From assembly GCA_964534325.1 (NCBI GenBank), contig CAZHOR010000013.1, positions 14,930 through 78,929 of the forward strand: DNA of 64,000 nucleotides. The letters are read 5' to 3'. This DNA comes from JdFR-22 sp964534325. GTDB taxonomy: Archaea; Halobacteriota; Archaeoglobi; Archaeoglobales; Archaeoglobaceae. The position numbers and the translations under genes are program-made. Below are positions 26,133 to 35,874 of the stretch, one piece after another (position 1 is the stretch's first letter; each line of letters starts with the position of its first letter). Below the pieces are notes generated by a model, which was given only the letters and a program-made list of their open reading frames with translations, did no database searches and had not been told where the DNA came from.

Positions 26133-26483
26133 ATGTATTCTGAAAAAATTAAGACGTACTCAGATATGTTCCCAAATGAAATAAAAAGATCGATTAAAGG
26201 ACTTGGTAATGAAGTCAGGTATGCAATATTAGCTTATTTACTCCAAAAAAAAGAAGCCAGTTTTAGTGATATTACGAAGGAGCTAGAGCTGGACAACAGC
26301 TCTTTCAGGGCACATGTTAAGAAGTTAATATCTGGGGGGTTAGTAGAGAATTTCATAAAGCATGGAGAAGTGAGAGAAAAGTATTCATACTATCGGATCA
26401 CCCCTTATGGCTATTCATTTTTAAACCACCTTTATCAGTCAGTATTACCAACTGAGAAGACGAAAGAAGAATTTCAGAGGTAA
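26133..26483 (+). CDS. ArsR-like winged-helix regulator
   Basis: This is a 116-residue DNA-binding protein. A winged-helix core lies at about residues 20-95 (GNEVRYAILAYLLQKKEASF, DITKELELDNSSFRAHVKKL, then a wing with YYRITPYGYSFL). It has no obvious sensor domain. I prefer the ATG at 26133 over a GTG three codons earlier. It lies between thi4 and the shikimate kinase gene on the same strand. Its target is unknown. Confidence 0.82.
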   Translation: MYSEKIKTYSDMFPNEIKRSIKGLGNEVRYAILAYLLQKKEASFSDITKELELDNSSFRAHVKKLISGGLVENFIKHGEVREKYSYYRITPYGYSFLNHLYQSVLPTEKTKEEFQR

Positions 26484-26525
26484 ATCCAGAAAATTATTTT
26501 AAGTTCTATTTTCTTGAGGTGTTCT

Positions 26526-27368
26526 GTGAGGGGAGAAGCTTACGCGGCAGGAACTATTGTGAACGGTCTTGCCACCGGAATCGGTTGCGCTTTCGGGTTT
26601 GATCTCAGAGCAAGGGTGGATATCTCCATTGAAGAGGACCTTAAAACCTGTTTGCTTCTTGTTGACGGTAAAGAGGTTTCAGACAGGATTGTGGATGGAG
26701 TGATGCGGTCTTTTGGTCTCAAGGGAGTTGTTAAGGCCGAGAGCAGTATCCCCCGGGGATGTGGTCTGGGGAGCAGCAGCGCTTTCATGAACGCCATGCT
26801 CATCTCCATATTGAAGCTGAAGGATGAAGAGCTTGACGCTAACCATATTCTCACCACCAACGCTACCACGGCCATGGAGATGGGGATAAGCTATACCGGA
26901 GCCATCGATGACGCCGGAGCATCCCTTTTAGGTGGGATCGTTCTTTCCAACAATGAAGAGATGAAATTCTATCACCGGGAAATCCTGGAGTTTGATGATG
27001 CCCTGATTCTTCTACCCCAATGGAAAAGGGGAACTATTTCAATGGAAGAACTGCGGAAAGAGGCTCAAGAGGTGGAGCAGGCAGTAGAACATGCTTTCAG
27101 GCACGATTACAGGTCCGCCATGCTATCCAACTCCAGATACTATTGCAGGAAGCTCGGTTATTCTTTCGAGCCCGTGGAGCAGGCTAAAGAACTTGGTTTG
27201 CACGGCGGTCTTTCAGGGAACGGGCCTGCATACGCAGCATTCGGGGAGAACGACAGATTAAAGGAATTGAAGAAGCTGTGGGAGAGCTATGGTCAGGTGG
27301 TGGAGACCACACCAGTAAATACTCCCTGTGACGAAATTAAAAATATAGATACTCTTTTTAATGCTTGA
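26526..27368 (+). CDS. aroK: Archaeal shikimate kinase (GHMP family)
   Basis: This enzyme phosphorylates shikimate in aromatic amino acid synthesis. The 280 residues belong to the GHMP kinase superfamily, which replaces the bacterial AroK fold in archaea. VRGEAYAAGTIVNGLATG is at the N-terminus, the ATP-binding PRGCGLGSSSAFMNA near residue 80, and the C-terminal GLSGNGPAYAAFG motif near 230. The start is a GTG at 26526 with GAGGTG five bases before it; an upstream in-frame TTG overlaps that site. No other aro genes are adjacent. Confidence 0.9.
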   Translation: MRGEAYAAGTIVNGLATGIGCAFGFDLRARVDISIEEDLKTCLLLVDGKEVSDRIVDGVMRSFGLKGVVKAESSIPRGCGLGSSSAFMNAMLISILKLKDEELDANHILTTNATTAMEMGISYTGAIDDAGASLLGGIVLSNNEEMKFYHREILEFDDALILLPQWKRGTISMEELRKEAQEVEQAVEHAFRHDYRSAMLSNSRYYCRKLGYSFEPVEQAKELGLHGGLSGNGPAYAAFGENDRLKELKKLWESYGQVVETTPVNTPCDEIKNIDTLFNA

Positions 27369-27402
27369 CGCTTAATGCTTGGTTGAAGGGCCAAGCTAAA
27401 AT

Positions 27403-28548
27403 TTAGAGGTTTTGCACGAAGTCTTCTATTCTGTCTGCGGCTTCTTTGAGCTTTTCCATATTCACCGCGTATGCACACCTGATGTGGCCCTCTCCGCATT
27501 CTCCGAAAGCATTGCCGGGGACTACGGCCACGTTCTTTTCCATCAGAAGTCTTTCGGTGAACTCCTCACTACCCAGCCCTGTGGACTCTATGCTGGGGAA
27601 TGCGTAGAATGCTCCTTCCGGCAGGTTGACGTCCAGAACTCCTTCAAGTCTCTTGACGAAATAGTTCCTTCTCCTGATGTATTTGTTCCTCATCTCTTCC
27701 AGCTCTTCTTCCGTGTTCTTTAGAGCTTCCAGAGCCCCCAGCTGGGCTGAAATGGGTGCGCACAGCATGGAGTACTGGTGGATCTTCAGCATGGCATCCA
27801 GAAGGTCGGGGGGAGCGATGGCAAAACCCAACCTCAACCCTGTCATGGCGAATGCTTTGGAGAACCCGTTGAGCACTATAGTCCTGTCCTCCATACCATT
27901 CAAAGAGGCGATGGAGACGTGTTTATGGTTGTAAGTTAGCTCCCCATATATTTCATCCGAGATGACGACCATATCGTTCTCTATTACCGCATCAGAAATC
28001 TCTTCCAATTCCTTTTTGGTGTAACTCACTCCCGTAGGATTTCCGGGATAATTGAGCACTATCGCCTTGGGCTCTGCTTCTTTATGCTGGGAGATCTTCT
28101 CGTAGGTCAGCTTGAAGTCGGGATTGGTGGGAACCGTGATCGCCTCTCCACCTGCAAGTATAGTGAGAGGTTTGTAAGAAACGTAGCAGGGCTCCGGGAT
28201 GAGGACAGCATCTCCTGGGTCAACTACAGCTCTTAAAGCGATATCGAATCCTTCGCTCACTCCCGTGGTTATCATCACATCATTTATGGGGGCATTCAGC
28301 CCGAATTTCTGGTAGTATTCGGTTATGGCCTGCCTGAGCTCGGTCAGCCCGTAATTTGAGGTGTAAGACGTGATCCCTTTCTCCAGAGAGTAGATCATCT
28401 CCTCTCTGATCTTCCACGGGACGGCAAAATCCGGTTCTCCAACGCCCAGGCTGATTATGTCCTTCCTTCCAATGACCAGGTCAAAGAACTTGCGGATCCC
28501 TGACGGCTTGATGTCCTGGACCTTTTTGTTCACCTTCTCACGGGGCAA
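27403..28548 (-). CDS. Class I/II PLP-dependent aminotransferase
   Basis: This is an aspartate/aromatic-type aminotransferase of 381 residues. Fold-type I marks are IISLGVGEPDF near residue 35, YPGNPTG near 170, the YGEL region, and NGFSKAFAMTGLRLGF with the Schiff-base lysine near 230. I set the start at a TTG (28548) because GGAGG lies seven bases before it. An ATG nine codons upstream would sit inside the preceding regulator gene with no better site. It overlaps the Lrp-type gene by 11 bases, so the two form an operon and the regulator may sense its amino acid product. Confidence 0.9.
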   Translation of the reverse strand: MPREKVNKKVQDIKPSGIRKFFDLVIGRKDIISLGVGEPDFAVPWKIREEMIYSLEKGITSYTSNYGLTELRQAITEYYQKFGLNAPINDVMITTGVSEGFDIALRAVVDPGDAVLIPEPCYVSYKPLTILAGGEAITVPTNPDFKLTYEKISQHKEAEPKAIVLNYPGNPTGVSYTKKELEEISDAVIENDMVVISDEIYGELTYNHKHVSIASLNGMEDRTIVLNGFSKAFAMTGLRLGFAIAPPDLLDAMLKIHQYSMLCAPISAQLGALEALKNTEEELEEMRNKYIRRRNYFVKRLEGVLDVNLPEGAFYAFPSIESTGLGSEEFTERLLMEKNVAVVPGNAFGECGEGHIRCAYAVNMEKLKEAADRIEDFVQNL

Positions 28549-29029
28549 TGGCCAACCTCCGGTCTTCTTCATCATCGAACAACAACACGCCCTCCTCCTT
28601 ATAGCTCCTCAGCAGGAAATGGGTTACAGTATCCTGGACTTCTGGTATGGTGGATATCTTTTCCGCCACAAAGAAGGAGACCTCCTTGAGCGTCTTGCCG
28701 GAGACCACCACCTGAAAATCGTATTGTCCGCTGACCAGCCTCACCGCATGGACACCAGGGAACTTGGCTATCCTCTTGGCTATCTCATCATAACCCTTCT
28801 CTCTTGACAGTGTGACGTTGACATCGATTATGGCAAAGACCCGGTCCTCTCCCGTCTTTTCCCAGTTGATAAGGGTCTTGTACTTAAGGATAGTTCCGTT
28901 CTCCTCCTCCCTCTTGATTATCTCCTTGATCTCTTCCACGGAGTAACCGGTCATTTGAGCGATTTCATCATACGTGAGCTTCGCATTATCTGATATGATC
29001 TCTAATATTTGATGTGTCTTCTCATCCAT
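28538..29029 (-). CDS. Lrp/AsnC-family transcriptional regulator
   Basis: This is a feast/famine-type regulator of 163 residues. An N-terminal helix-turn-helix (EKTHQILEIISDNAKLTYDE, IAQMTGYSVEEIKEII) is followed by a RAM ligand-binding domain (about 75-150: FAIIDVNV, FPGVHAVRLVSGQYDFQVVV). The ATG at 29029 has GGTGGA six bases before it. It is the first gene of a pair with the aminotransferase. Confidence 0.92.
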   Translation of the reverse strand: MDEKTHQILEIISDNAKLTYDEIAQMTGYSVEEIKEIIKREEENGTILKYKTLINWEKTGEDRVFAIIDVNVTLSREKGYDEIAKRIAKFPGVHAVRLVSGQYDFQVVVSGKTLKEVSFFVAEKISTIPEVQDTVTHFLLRSYKEEGVLLFDDEEDRRLAIAP

Positions 29030-29168
29030 AAAATCCACCGATAGAGAAAACATATCCGTGTTATTTAAATTATGTTGTCAGGTTCATGAAGTTCGGATTC
29101 AAATTCACTTACAAAATCAATTAGGTTATCAATGCAAAATATTAAGTTTCCACCGTAGAGGTTAACTC

Positions 29169-30239
29169 ATGGGCAGGGAAGAGATCCTACAAACTATAGA
29201 TAATTATGGTGACGAGGTCAAGATAGCCACTTTAGGCAGTCATTCTGCGCTCAACATCTTGAGAGGCGCAAAGGATGAGGGATTTAAGACCATGTGTATC
29301 TGCAGGGAGAAGGAGAGGATAATCTATGATTCCTTTGAAGTGGCTGACGAGATAATCCCCATCAACGATTTTCCCGACCTCCTGGATGAAGACGTCCAGA
29401 AGAAGTTAGTAGATGATAACGTTATCCTCATCCCCCACGGCTCTTTTAACGCCTACCTTGGTAGTATCGAGCAGCTCAAGATACCCGTGTTCGGCAATAG
29501 AGAACTTATGTACTGGGAGACTGTGAGGGACATGCAGAGAAAGTGGCTTAAGGATGCGGGCTTGAGATTACCTGACACTTACGAGAAGCCACAGGATATT
29601 GACGGGCTGGTGATAGTCAAGTATCCCGGAGCCAGAGGAGGTAGGGGGTACTTCCTGGCTGCAAGCGAGGACGACTTTTATGATAAGTCCCGTAAAATGG
29701 TGGAGCAGGGAATGATCACCGAGAACGAGGTCAAAGAAGCACACATCCAGAAATACATTACAGGAGCCAACGTCTATTTCTCCTTCTTCTACTCCCCCAT
29801 AAAAGATAGAGTAGAGCTGATAGCGGTCGACCGGAGATATGAGTCAACTGTAGATGGATTGGGGAAGATACCCGCTGACGAGCAGCTTAAGGCAGAGCCG
29901 CTCCTGAGCTATACCGTGATAGGAAATTTCCCCGTGGTTTTGAGGGAGAGCCTGCTGGTCCAAGCCCTGAACGCCGCCCACAACGTGGTGAAGGAATCCA
30001 AGAACATCGCAGAACCGGGAATGGTGGGACCATTCTGTCTGGAGGCGGTCTTTGACGAGAACGCTGAAATGACCGTATTCGAGATCTCTGCCCGCATAGT
30101 AGCAGGGACCAACGTCGGTGTGCCCACTTTCCCCTACTCCTACATACTCTTTGGAGAGAACATGTACATGGGGAGGAGGATTGCCAGAGAGTTCAGGCTT
30201 GCCATAGACGAAGGGAGACTGAAAGAGGTTATCTATTAA
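29169..30239 (+). CDS. purP: PurP: formate-dependent FAICAR synthetase
   Basis: This ATP-grasp enzyme makes FAICAR from AICAR, formate and ATP in the archaeal purine pathway. The 356 residues match the family through ATLGSHSALNILRGAKDEGF at the N-terminus, VIVKYPGARGGRGYF near 158, YSPIKDRVELI near 200, and FEISARIVAGTNVG near 307. GAGGTTAACTC precedes the ATG. It is a single gene, convergent with the cytochrome locus. Confidence 0.94.
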   Translation: MGREEILQTIDNYGDEVKIATLGSHSALNILRGAKDEGFKTMCICREKERIIYDSFEVADEIIPINDFPDLLDEDVQKKLVDDNVILIPHGSFNAYLGSIEQLKIPVFGNRELMYWETVRDMQRKWLKDAGLRLPDTYEKPQDIDGLVIVKYPGARGGRGYFLAASEDDFYDKSRKMVEQGMITENEVKEAHIQKYITGANVYFSFFYSPIKDRVELIAVDRRYESTVDGLGKIPADEQLKAEPLLSYTVIGNFPVVLRESLLVQALNAAHNVVKESKNIAEPGMVGPFCLEAVFDENAEMTVFEISARIVAGTNVGVPTFPYSYILFGENMYMGRRIAREFRLAIDEGRLKEVIY

Positions 30240-30371
30240 GCTTAATATCCCCTTGGCAATCAAAATTCAGTTATTCTGTCCCTAAGTAGGAATCGAATAA
30301 CCTTAAGCCCCAATCAATTCCTTACCTTTGCAAATCAGCACATTTAACGGGTCGAATAAGCTCATTTGTTA

Positions 30372-30520
30372 TTACAACCTCAACTTCATCTTTTCTTTTA
30401 GCCAGTGCAGGGTTGGGAACAGCTCTGGATTTGATGCTGCAAAAACGACTTTTAGCCGCTTAGACGCTCTGGCAACTTCAAACCAGTTTTGCTGGAGTTC
30501 ATATGGATTTTCCTTAGTAA
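30372..30520 (-). other. Unidentified open-frame remnant downstream of cytochrome gene
   Basis: Beyond the cytochrome stop at 30549, the same minus-strand frame stays open for about 58 codons until TAA at 30372-30374. It includes protein-like sequence (NPYELQQNWFEVARASKRL, then FAASNPELFPTLHWLKEK). There is no start codon or ribosome site, so this looks like the tail of a lost gene. I cannot name a family. Otherwise the 309-base spacer 30240-30548 holds nothing I can support. Confidence 0.3.
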
Positions 30521-30548
30521 AATTTTGATAAGCATAAAAAAGGACACT

Positions 30549-33407
30549 TTATTTCTTCCTGAATGCGTATGTCAGAACCACAATAGCAGCTATTATCACT
30601 GCAAATATACCTATTGCTACTGTTGGCTGCTGCCAAATTGAAGGTAAGAAGACTTGTTCTTTAGTTTGTGAAGCAGTTGGCTGAGCGGTGGGGGTCTCTG
30701 TCTCTATGGGTGCCCCAACTGGCTTTTCTTCGGATGTGGATGGCATTGAGGAAATAGATAACTCACCAACACTACTTGTGGTAGCGGGAGTTGGAGTCTC
30801 AGTTGAAACGGTTGCAGAAAGTGGTAAACCACCTCCACCACCCCCACCTGCACCACCTTGACCTCCACCACTCCTATTGTCAGTAGATTGGGGTGTTGTT
30901 TCTGTGGGTTCAGTTTCTGAGGGTTGAGGTTCTTCTGTTGAGAGTTCCTTTGTTGAAATCTCATTAATATCCGGGCTTCTTTCTTCGTCAACTACTCCAT
31001 CTCCGTCGTGATCTATGCTCAATAAGTATTCTGTTACATTTGGCTCTATATCAACAAAAGCCGTTGTATTAGGGGTGACTGATACGTTCTCAAATTTAGT
31101 GGTAGGGATGTCAGAACCTGCAGGAGGGGCTCTTGTAAAGTTGAAAGTGCCGTAATCATATGCATTTATCTCTGCAGAGTATTTTAGATTTGCTGGCAAG
31201 TAAAATGTCTTAGTATGATCTACGGTAATCAAATCTGCATTAGTTATATTATTTGTTCCGTTATCTGCAATGATATTTCCATATTCATCAGTAATTGTAA
31301 CATTTACCGGACACGCAACCTCAATCTGGGTGTATTCTACGGAACTACAATCAGGCTCACCTGATGCCGGATCATACCCCTCATCTACGTTTACCTCCCC
31401 TCTGGGGGCATCGTGAGAAACCGGATCATACGGATGGAACAATCCTTCATGTCCGGAATCGATTAGATCTGTAATGCAGCTTGTAGAGAAGCTATCGGGT
31501 ATGGTGAACACAATTTTTCTGCCAGAGTTCTGTACGTCGATGGTAACACCATCTAACATGTCATGATATGCTCCTTTAAGGCGCCAATTATCCGCAGGAG
31601 GTTGACTACACACTCCTGGAGAACATCTCTGGTAACAAACACTATCCCTATCTTCCAGGGTAGTAGGACAATTTGCGGAATACCATAGCCTATAGTAGGT
31701 GTCAGTTGAAGTGTCGTTGTCCAGTGTCAAGTATACGCCAGCATCGGGATTAGGATTATTGATGGTCCACTTGTATCCACCGTTAAGGAGTTCGAATTTT
31801 ATACCATATCCATCGAGGGTTGTATATGACCAGTTTGGACAGCAAGTCGAACAAGAAGGACATCCTCCACTCACCACATTAACCATATCGGTGTAGGTGT
31901 CCTTCAGGTCACTGTCATCAGTAACCGTGAGGTTAACTGTGTGATTACCCTCAGATGAATAGGTGTGGCTGATGGTAGGATCACTTACGGTGGTGGTGTT
32001 ACCATCTCCAAACTCCCACTTGTAGCTCACTATTGTTTCGTCATCAGTGCTGCCGCTGGCATCGAAACTTACCGGCTCACCCGGCTCTGGCTGAGCTGGG
32101 GAGAAGATAAAGTATGCTTCAGGCTCAGTTGGACATGGTTTTCCTCTTGAATTACAGGTAAGTCCAGAAGGTTCAGACCCTATATAGATATTTTTTACGT
32201 ATGTATTACTTGTGTGGCAATTACAACCTTTACTAGGATCATCAGGGTGAACTGCTGCTTCATGACAGCCCATACATGTGTCTCCTACAAAAGTCCTGGC
32301 GTAAGTACTTGAAACTAGCTCGATAAAACCTGAAGGATTATGATCAGAGTTCATGGGCTCCTTAGTTTTACCGTCTCCGTGACAGGTTCCACAGCTAACT
32401 GACTCTGCTGCATGTACCGACTTTGAGTTAGTGTCGTCTATTACTGATTGAAGATTATAATCGGTTGGTCCATCATATACTTCAGCAAATCTGTCTACTT
32501 TATGGCATTCAGTGCAATATTCTGTGTTGACGCCCTCAGCTCTGTTGGAAACGTAATGGTATCTGAAGTGGTTCCAGCAGTCGTTTTTGTAACTCCACTC
32601 CGTACGACTGCTACTGTCAGTGTTGATCTCTATAGGAGCATGACTTAAATAGTTCTCATCACCACTGTATGTTCCTTGTACTAATGTATCGTATACATTT
32701 TGGTGGCAGCCAACACAGTTGACATCGTTTTTACTCAAGAATACGTGTTTTTCCCCTGATTTCGTATAGTTGGAAGTGTGCTCTCTAGTGCCGTTATAAG
32801 AAAGCGAGGATATTCTCCACCCCTCAACAGAATATTCTATGTTCCAGAAATACTTGTAGGTCACCTCAGTTAATTGATTAGTATGGCAACTAACACAAGC
32901 TTCGTTCTCACCCTTCGAGAAATCATAGTTTAATGATTCCTCCACAAACTGTTTATGAGCAGAAGCACTCGACCCATAACCCGATTCATTGAAACCACTT
33001 GCCGTAGGAGCTTGCTTCTCTACCCCCGTATCATTGGAGTATGTTCCATTGTTCTCGTGACAATCCAAACACCTGGGTATAAACAGGTCATGGGTTTTGT
33101 CGGAGTACTCAAGCTCTTCACCGCTAGCGGTTCTTGTCATTTTATGGCATTCTTCACAACTAAAGTCGGAGTGAATTGAAGAATTATTCAAGTGGTCTTG
33201 TATTGTTCCATGGCAACCAGCACAGCCAGTACTGAAGTTCAAATCGATACTCCCATCAGTAGCATTCATGTCCTCCAAAATCCATTCATAATTATAAGCA
33301 TCGTAACTCTTGTTGAAAGTCATGGTTGTTTTACCCGCAAATACTGAAGGTAGAACTGCTGCTCCAATTACAATCACAGCTACTGCCAGAACTAGCGCTA
33401 CCCTCAC
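30549..33407 (-). CDS. Secreted multihaem c-type cytochrome with PKD domain and C-terminal anchor
   Basis: This is a 952-residue extracytoplasmic electron-transfer protein. A signal peptide (residues 1-25, ending LPSVFAG) is followed by eight CxxCH haem motifs in the first 385 residues and one CxCH (GCNCH). One PKD domain lies at about 425-510 (FDASGSTDDETIVSYKWEFGD). A beta-rich region, a Thr/Pro/Gly-rich stalk and a C-terminal membrane helix with an RKK tail complete it. The GTG start at 33407 shares a base with the TAG of the upstream paralogue (TAGTG); an ATG five codons further up gives a poorer signal peptide. A role in extracellular electron transfer is inferred. Confidence 0.9.
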   Translation of the reverse strand: MRVALVLAVAVIVIGAAVLPSVFAGKTTMTFNKSYDAYNYEWILEDMNATDGSIDLNFSTGCAGCHGTIQDHLNNSSIHSDFSCEECHKMTRTASGEELEYSDKTHDLFIPRCLDCHENNGTYSNDTGVEKQAPTASGFNESGYGSSASAHKQFVEESLNYDFSKGENEACVSCHTNQLTEVTYKYFWNIEYSVEGWRISSLSYNGTREHTSNYTKSGEKHVFLSKNDVNCVGCHQNVYDTLVQGTYSGDENYLSHAPIEINTDSSSRTEWSYKNDCWNHFRYHYVSNRAEGVNTEYCTECHKVDRFAEVYDGPTDYNLQSVIDDTNSKSVHAAESVSCGTCHGDGKTKEPMNSDHNPSGFIELVSSTYARTFVGDTCMGCHEAAVHPDDPSKGCNCHTSNTYVKNIYIGSEPSGLTCNSRGKPCPTEPEAYFIFSPAQPEPGEPVSFDASGSTDDETIVSYKWEFGDGNTTTVSDPTISHTYSSEGNHTVNLTVTDDSDLKDTYTDMVNVVSGGCPSCSTCCPNWSYTTLDGYGIKFELLNGGYKWTINNPNPDAGVYLTLDNDTSTDTYYRLWYSANCPTTLEDRDSVCYQRCSPGVCSQPPADNWRLKGAYHDMLDGVTIDVQNSGRKIVFTIPDSFSTSCITDLIDSGHEGLFHPYDPVSHDAPRGEVNVDEGYDPASGEPDCSSVEYTQIEVACPVNVTITDEYGNIIADNGTNNITNADLITVDHTKTFYLPANLKYSAEINAYDYGTFNFTRAPPAGSDIPTTKFENVSVTPNTTAFVDIEPNVTEYLLSIDHDGDGVVDEERSPDINEISTKELSTEEPQPSETEPTETTPQSTDNRSGGGQGGAGGGGGGGLPLSATVSTETPTPATTSSVGELSISSMPSTSEEKPVGAPIETETPTAQPTASQTKEQVFLPSIWQQPTVAIGIFAVIIAAIVVLTYAFRKK

Positions 33408-35350
33408 TACTTCCACCACCATATCGCTTCTTCGTAAATGTACTTATTATCGGCACCAGTTCTAAGCTTGTTCCATGAACCATCATAGCAGTACCAGTAG
33501 ACATCCAAGTCGAAGCCTCCAGCACTCTCCGCTCTGAATTCTATTTTATCAGCATAGTAATCCCAGCAAGAATCCGGGAGGGTCAGGTTTGTCGTGCCGG
33601 TACCGTCTTTCACTTTCCATTTGGCATCAATGGCACCAGATGGTTTTGTGTAATTGAAGATGACATATGCCGAGTCATCAGAATCGTCTTCATATCCGTA
33701 AGTGCCCCAATCACCATCGTAAGTATTTGCACAATCGTAGATACCATCCCAAGTTCCAGAGCAGCTTGTAGTGTTTGCGTCTTCCTGATAAACCCAACCT
33801 GCTGGTTCTGATGATACTTTAACAACATCGGTGTATGTATCCTTTAGACCACTGTCGTCAGTAACCGTGAGGTTGACCGTATAGTTACCCTCAGATGAAT
33901 AGGTGTGGTTAATTGTGGGGTCACTTACAGTGGTGGTGTTTCCATCTCCAAACTCCCATTTGTAACTCTCTATTGTTCCGTCATCACTGCTGCCGCTGGC
34001 ATTAAATTCGACTGACTCATTTGGTTGTGGGTAGAGCGGGGTCCATTCAAAGTATGCTTCGGGTCCAGTGGGACATGGTTTTCCTGCTGAGTTGCAGGCA
34101 AGTCCAGAAGGCTCAGACTCTATATAGACATTTTCTACAACAGTATTGCTTGTGTGGCAACTACAACCTTTTTCAGTGTTATCGGGGTGAACTGCTGCTT
34201 GGTGACAGCCCATACATATATCTCCTACCACAGTCCCGGCATAAGTACTTGAAACCTCTTCGACAAAATCTGAAGGATTGTGGTCACTGCAAGTCGGTTC
34301 TTTGGTCTTGCCATCACCGTGACAAGTTCCACAACTAACAGACTCCGCTGCATGTACCGACTTGGAGTTAGTATCACCAACCACGCTATTCAGGCTGTAG
34401 GTGCTCGCCTGGCTAGAGTGCGTTTCAGCGTATCTATCCACTTTATGGCATTCGATGCAGTACTCTGTGTTGACGTTCTCTGAACGCTGCGATTCGTGGT
34501 GGTATCTGAAGTTGTTCCAGCAGTCGTTTTCGTCACTCCACCCCGTACCGCTATCATCATCGTTTATCTCTATGGGAGCATGACTTAGATAGTCCTCATC
34601 AGTGCCGTTTGTTCCATAGACCAGTGTATCGTACACGTTTTGGTGACAACCAACACAATTAACATCGTTTTTACTTAAAAACACGTGTTTGTCTCCTGAT
34701 CCTGTATAATTGGAGGTATGTTCTCTAGTACCATTATAAGAGAGCGAAGATATGCTCCACCCACTAATAGAGTACTCTATGTTCCAGAAATACTTGTAAG
34801 TTACCTCAGTCGATTGATTGGTGTGACAGTTGATGCAAGCTTCGTTCTCACCCTTCGAGAAACCGAAGTTCAGTGATTCCTCCACAAATTTTTTGTGAGC
34901 GGAAGCATTTGTCCCATAATCTGTTTCATTGAAACCCGTTGCTGGTGGTGCTTGCTTCTCTACCCCCGTGTCATTTTTATACGTTCCATTGTTCTCGTGA
35001 CAATCCAAGCACCTCGGTATAATCAGGTCATGAGTTTGGTTTGAGTATTCGATCTCTTCTCCGCTGGCCGTTCTCGTCAATTTATGGCACTCCTCACAAC
35101 TAAAGCCAGAGTGGACCGAAGAAGTATTGAGTTGATCCTGTATTGCTCCATGACAACCAGCACATCCACCACTAATATTCAAATCAACCCTATCAGTGGC
35201 ATTCATGTCCTCCAAAACCCAAAAATAATCATAGATATCATAAACCTTATTAAAAGTCATTTTGGTCATACCGGCAAATACCGAAGGTAGAACTGCCGCT
35301 CCAATCACGACTACAGCTACTAATAGAAGTATGGCTATCCTGGCCTTCAC
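33407..35350 (-). CDS. Secreted multihaem c-type cytochrome with PKD domain (paralogue without anchor)
   Basis: This 647-residue protein is closely similar to the downstream cytochrome over its signal peptide, eight CxxCH motifs, one CxCH (GCSCH) and PKD domain (about residues 430-510). It ends after a short different beta domain (IWWWK) and lacks the stalk and membrane helix. It is therefore probably soluble outside the cell or bound to its anchored partner. The GTG start has GGAGGGGTG upstream. The two genes arose by tandem duplication and are translated together through a one-base overlap. Confidence 0.9.
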   Translation of the reverse strand: MKARIAILLLVAVVVIGAAVLPSVFAGMTKMTFNKVYDIYDYFWVLEDMNATDRVDLNISGGCAGCHGAIQDQLNTSSVHSGFSCEECHKLTRTASGEEIEYSNQTHDLIIPRCLDCHENNGTYKNDTGVEKQAPPATGFNETDYGTNASAHKKFVEESLNFGFSKGENEACINCHTNQSTEVTYKYFWNIEYSISGWSISSLSYNGTREHTSNYTGSGDKHVFLSKNDVNCVGCHQNVYDTLVYGTNGTDEDYLSHAPIEINDDDSGTGWSDENDCWNNFRYHHESQRSENVNTEYCIECHKVDRYAETHSSQASTYSLNSVVGDTNSKSVHAAESVSCGTCHGDGKTKEPTCSDHNPSDFVEEVSSTYAGTVVGDICMGCHQAAVHPDNTEKGCSCHTSNTVVENVYIESEPSGLACNSAGKPCPTGPEAYFEWTPLYPQPNESVEFNASGSSDDGTIESYKWEFGDGNTTTVSDPTINHTYSSEGNYTVNLTVTDDSGLKDTYTDVVKVSSEPAGWVYQEDANTTSCSGTWDGIYDCANTYDGDWGTYGYEDDSDDSAYVIFNYTKPSGAIDAKWKVKDGTGTTNLTLPDSCWDYYADKIEFRAESAGGFDLDVYWYCYDGSWNKLRTGADNKYIYEEAIWWWK

Positions 35351-35601
35351 TTATTACACCCCTCCAACCGACAAGGCTCGCTTTAATTTCTTCTTTTATT
35401 ATGAACTTTAGCCTTAGGTGTCAGCTATTTATTGAACTTTTTAGGTAAAAAACTTTTCCAATTTTTCAACTGATAATAACAACAAGAATGCATGTGAGAG
35501 TTAAACAGGATCCACAGAATCAGTATTTGTTGGTGATTTATGGAGAAGCGGCAGCAAGAAAGGATTTGGGCTAAAGCCAAATAGCTATCTCATAGAATTA
35601 T

Positions 35602-35874
35602 CTATTCACTGGAAAGTAGTTTCCCATGCCTCTCCAGCCACTCGACCAATTCTTTTACTGCCTCAGTTTTGTAAGAGAACCTTAATTCGATCTTTGCACT
35701 CTCCATGACCCCTTCTCCTCCTTCATAGCTGGCAAGCACTTCTACTTGACCTCCTTTCCACTTAAAGACTCCAAACCTTCCAGCCCACCTGATCTTATGT
35801 TTACTGAGGATCTCCTTGAAACCATTCTTATTCTCCTGATATACTTGACCATCCAAACCATAAACAACCTTCAT
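35602..35874 (-). CDS. Small hypothetical protein
   Basis: This is a 90-residue protein with no family I recognise. It begins MKVVYGLDGQVYQENKNGF, is predicted as mixed alpha/beta, and ends in an amphipathic helix (EAVKELVEWLERHGKLL). A strong GGAGGG ribosome site seven bases before the ATG supports it as a real gene. It is monocistronic, upstream of the cytochrome pair on the same strand but separated by about 250 bases. Confidence 0.6.
   Translation of the reverse strand: MKVVYGLDGQVYQENKNGFKEILSKHKIRWAGRFGVFKWKGGQVEVLASYEGGEGVMESAKIELRFSYKTEAVKELVEWLERHGKLLSSE

Noticed and set aside
35490..35576. 28-codon plus-strand frame beginning MHVRVKQDPQNQY
   Set aside because: No ribosome site and too short to support without homologues.
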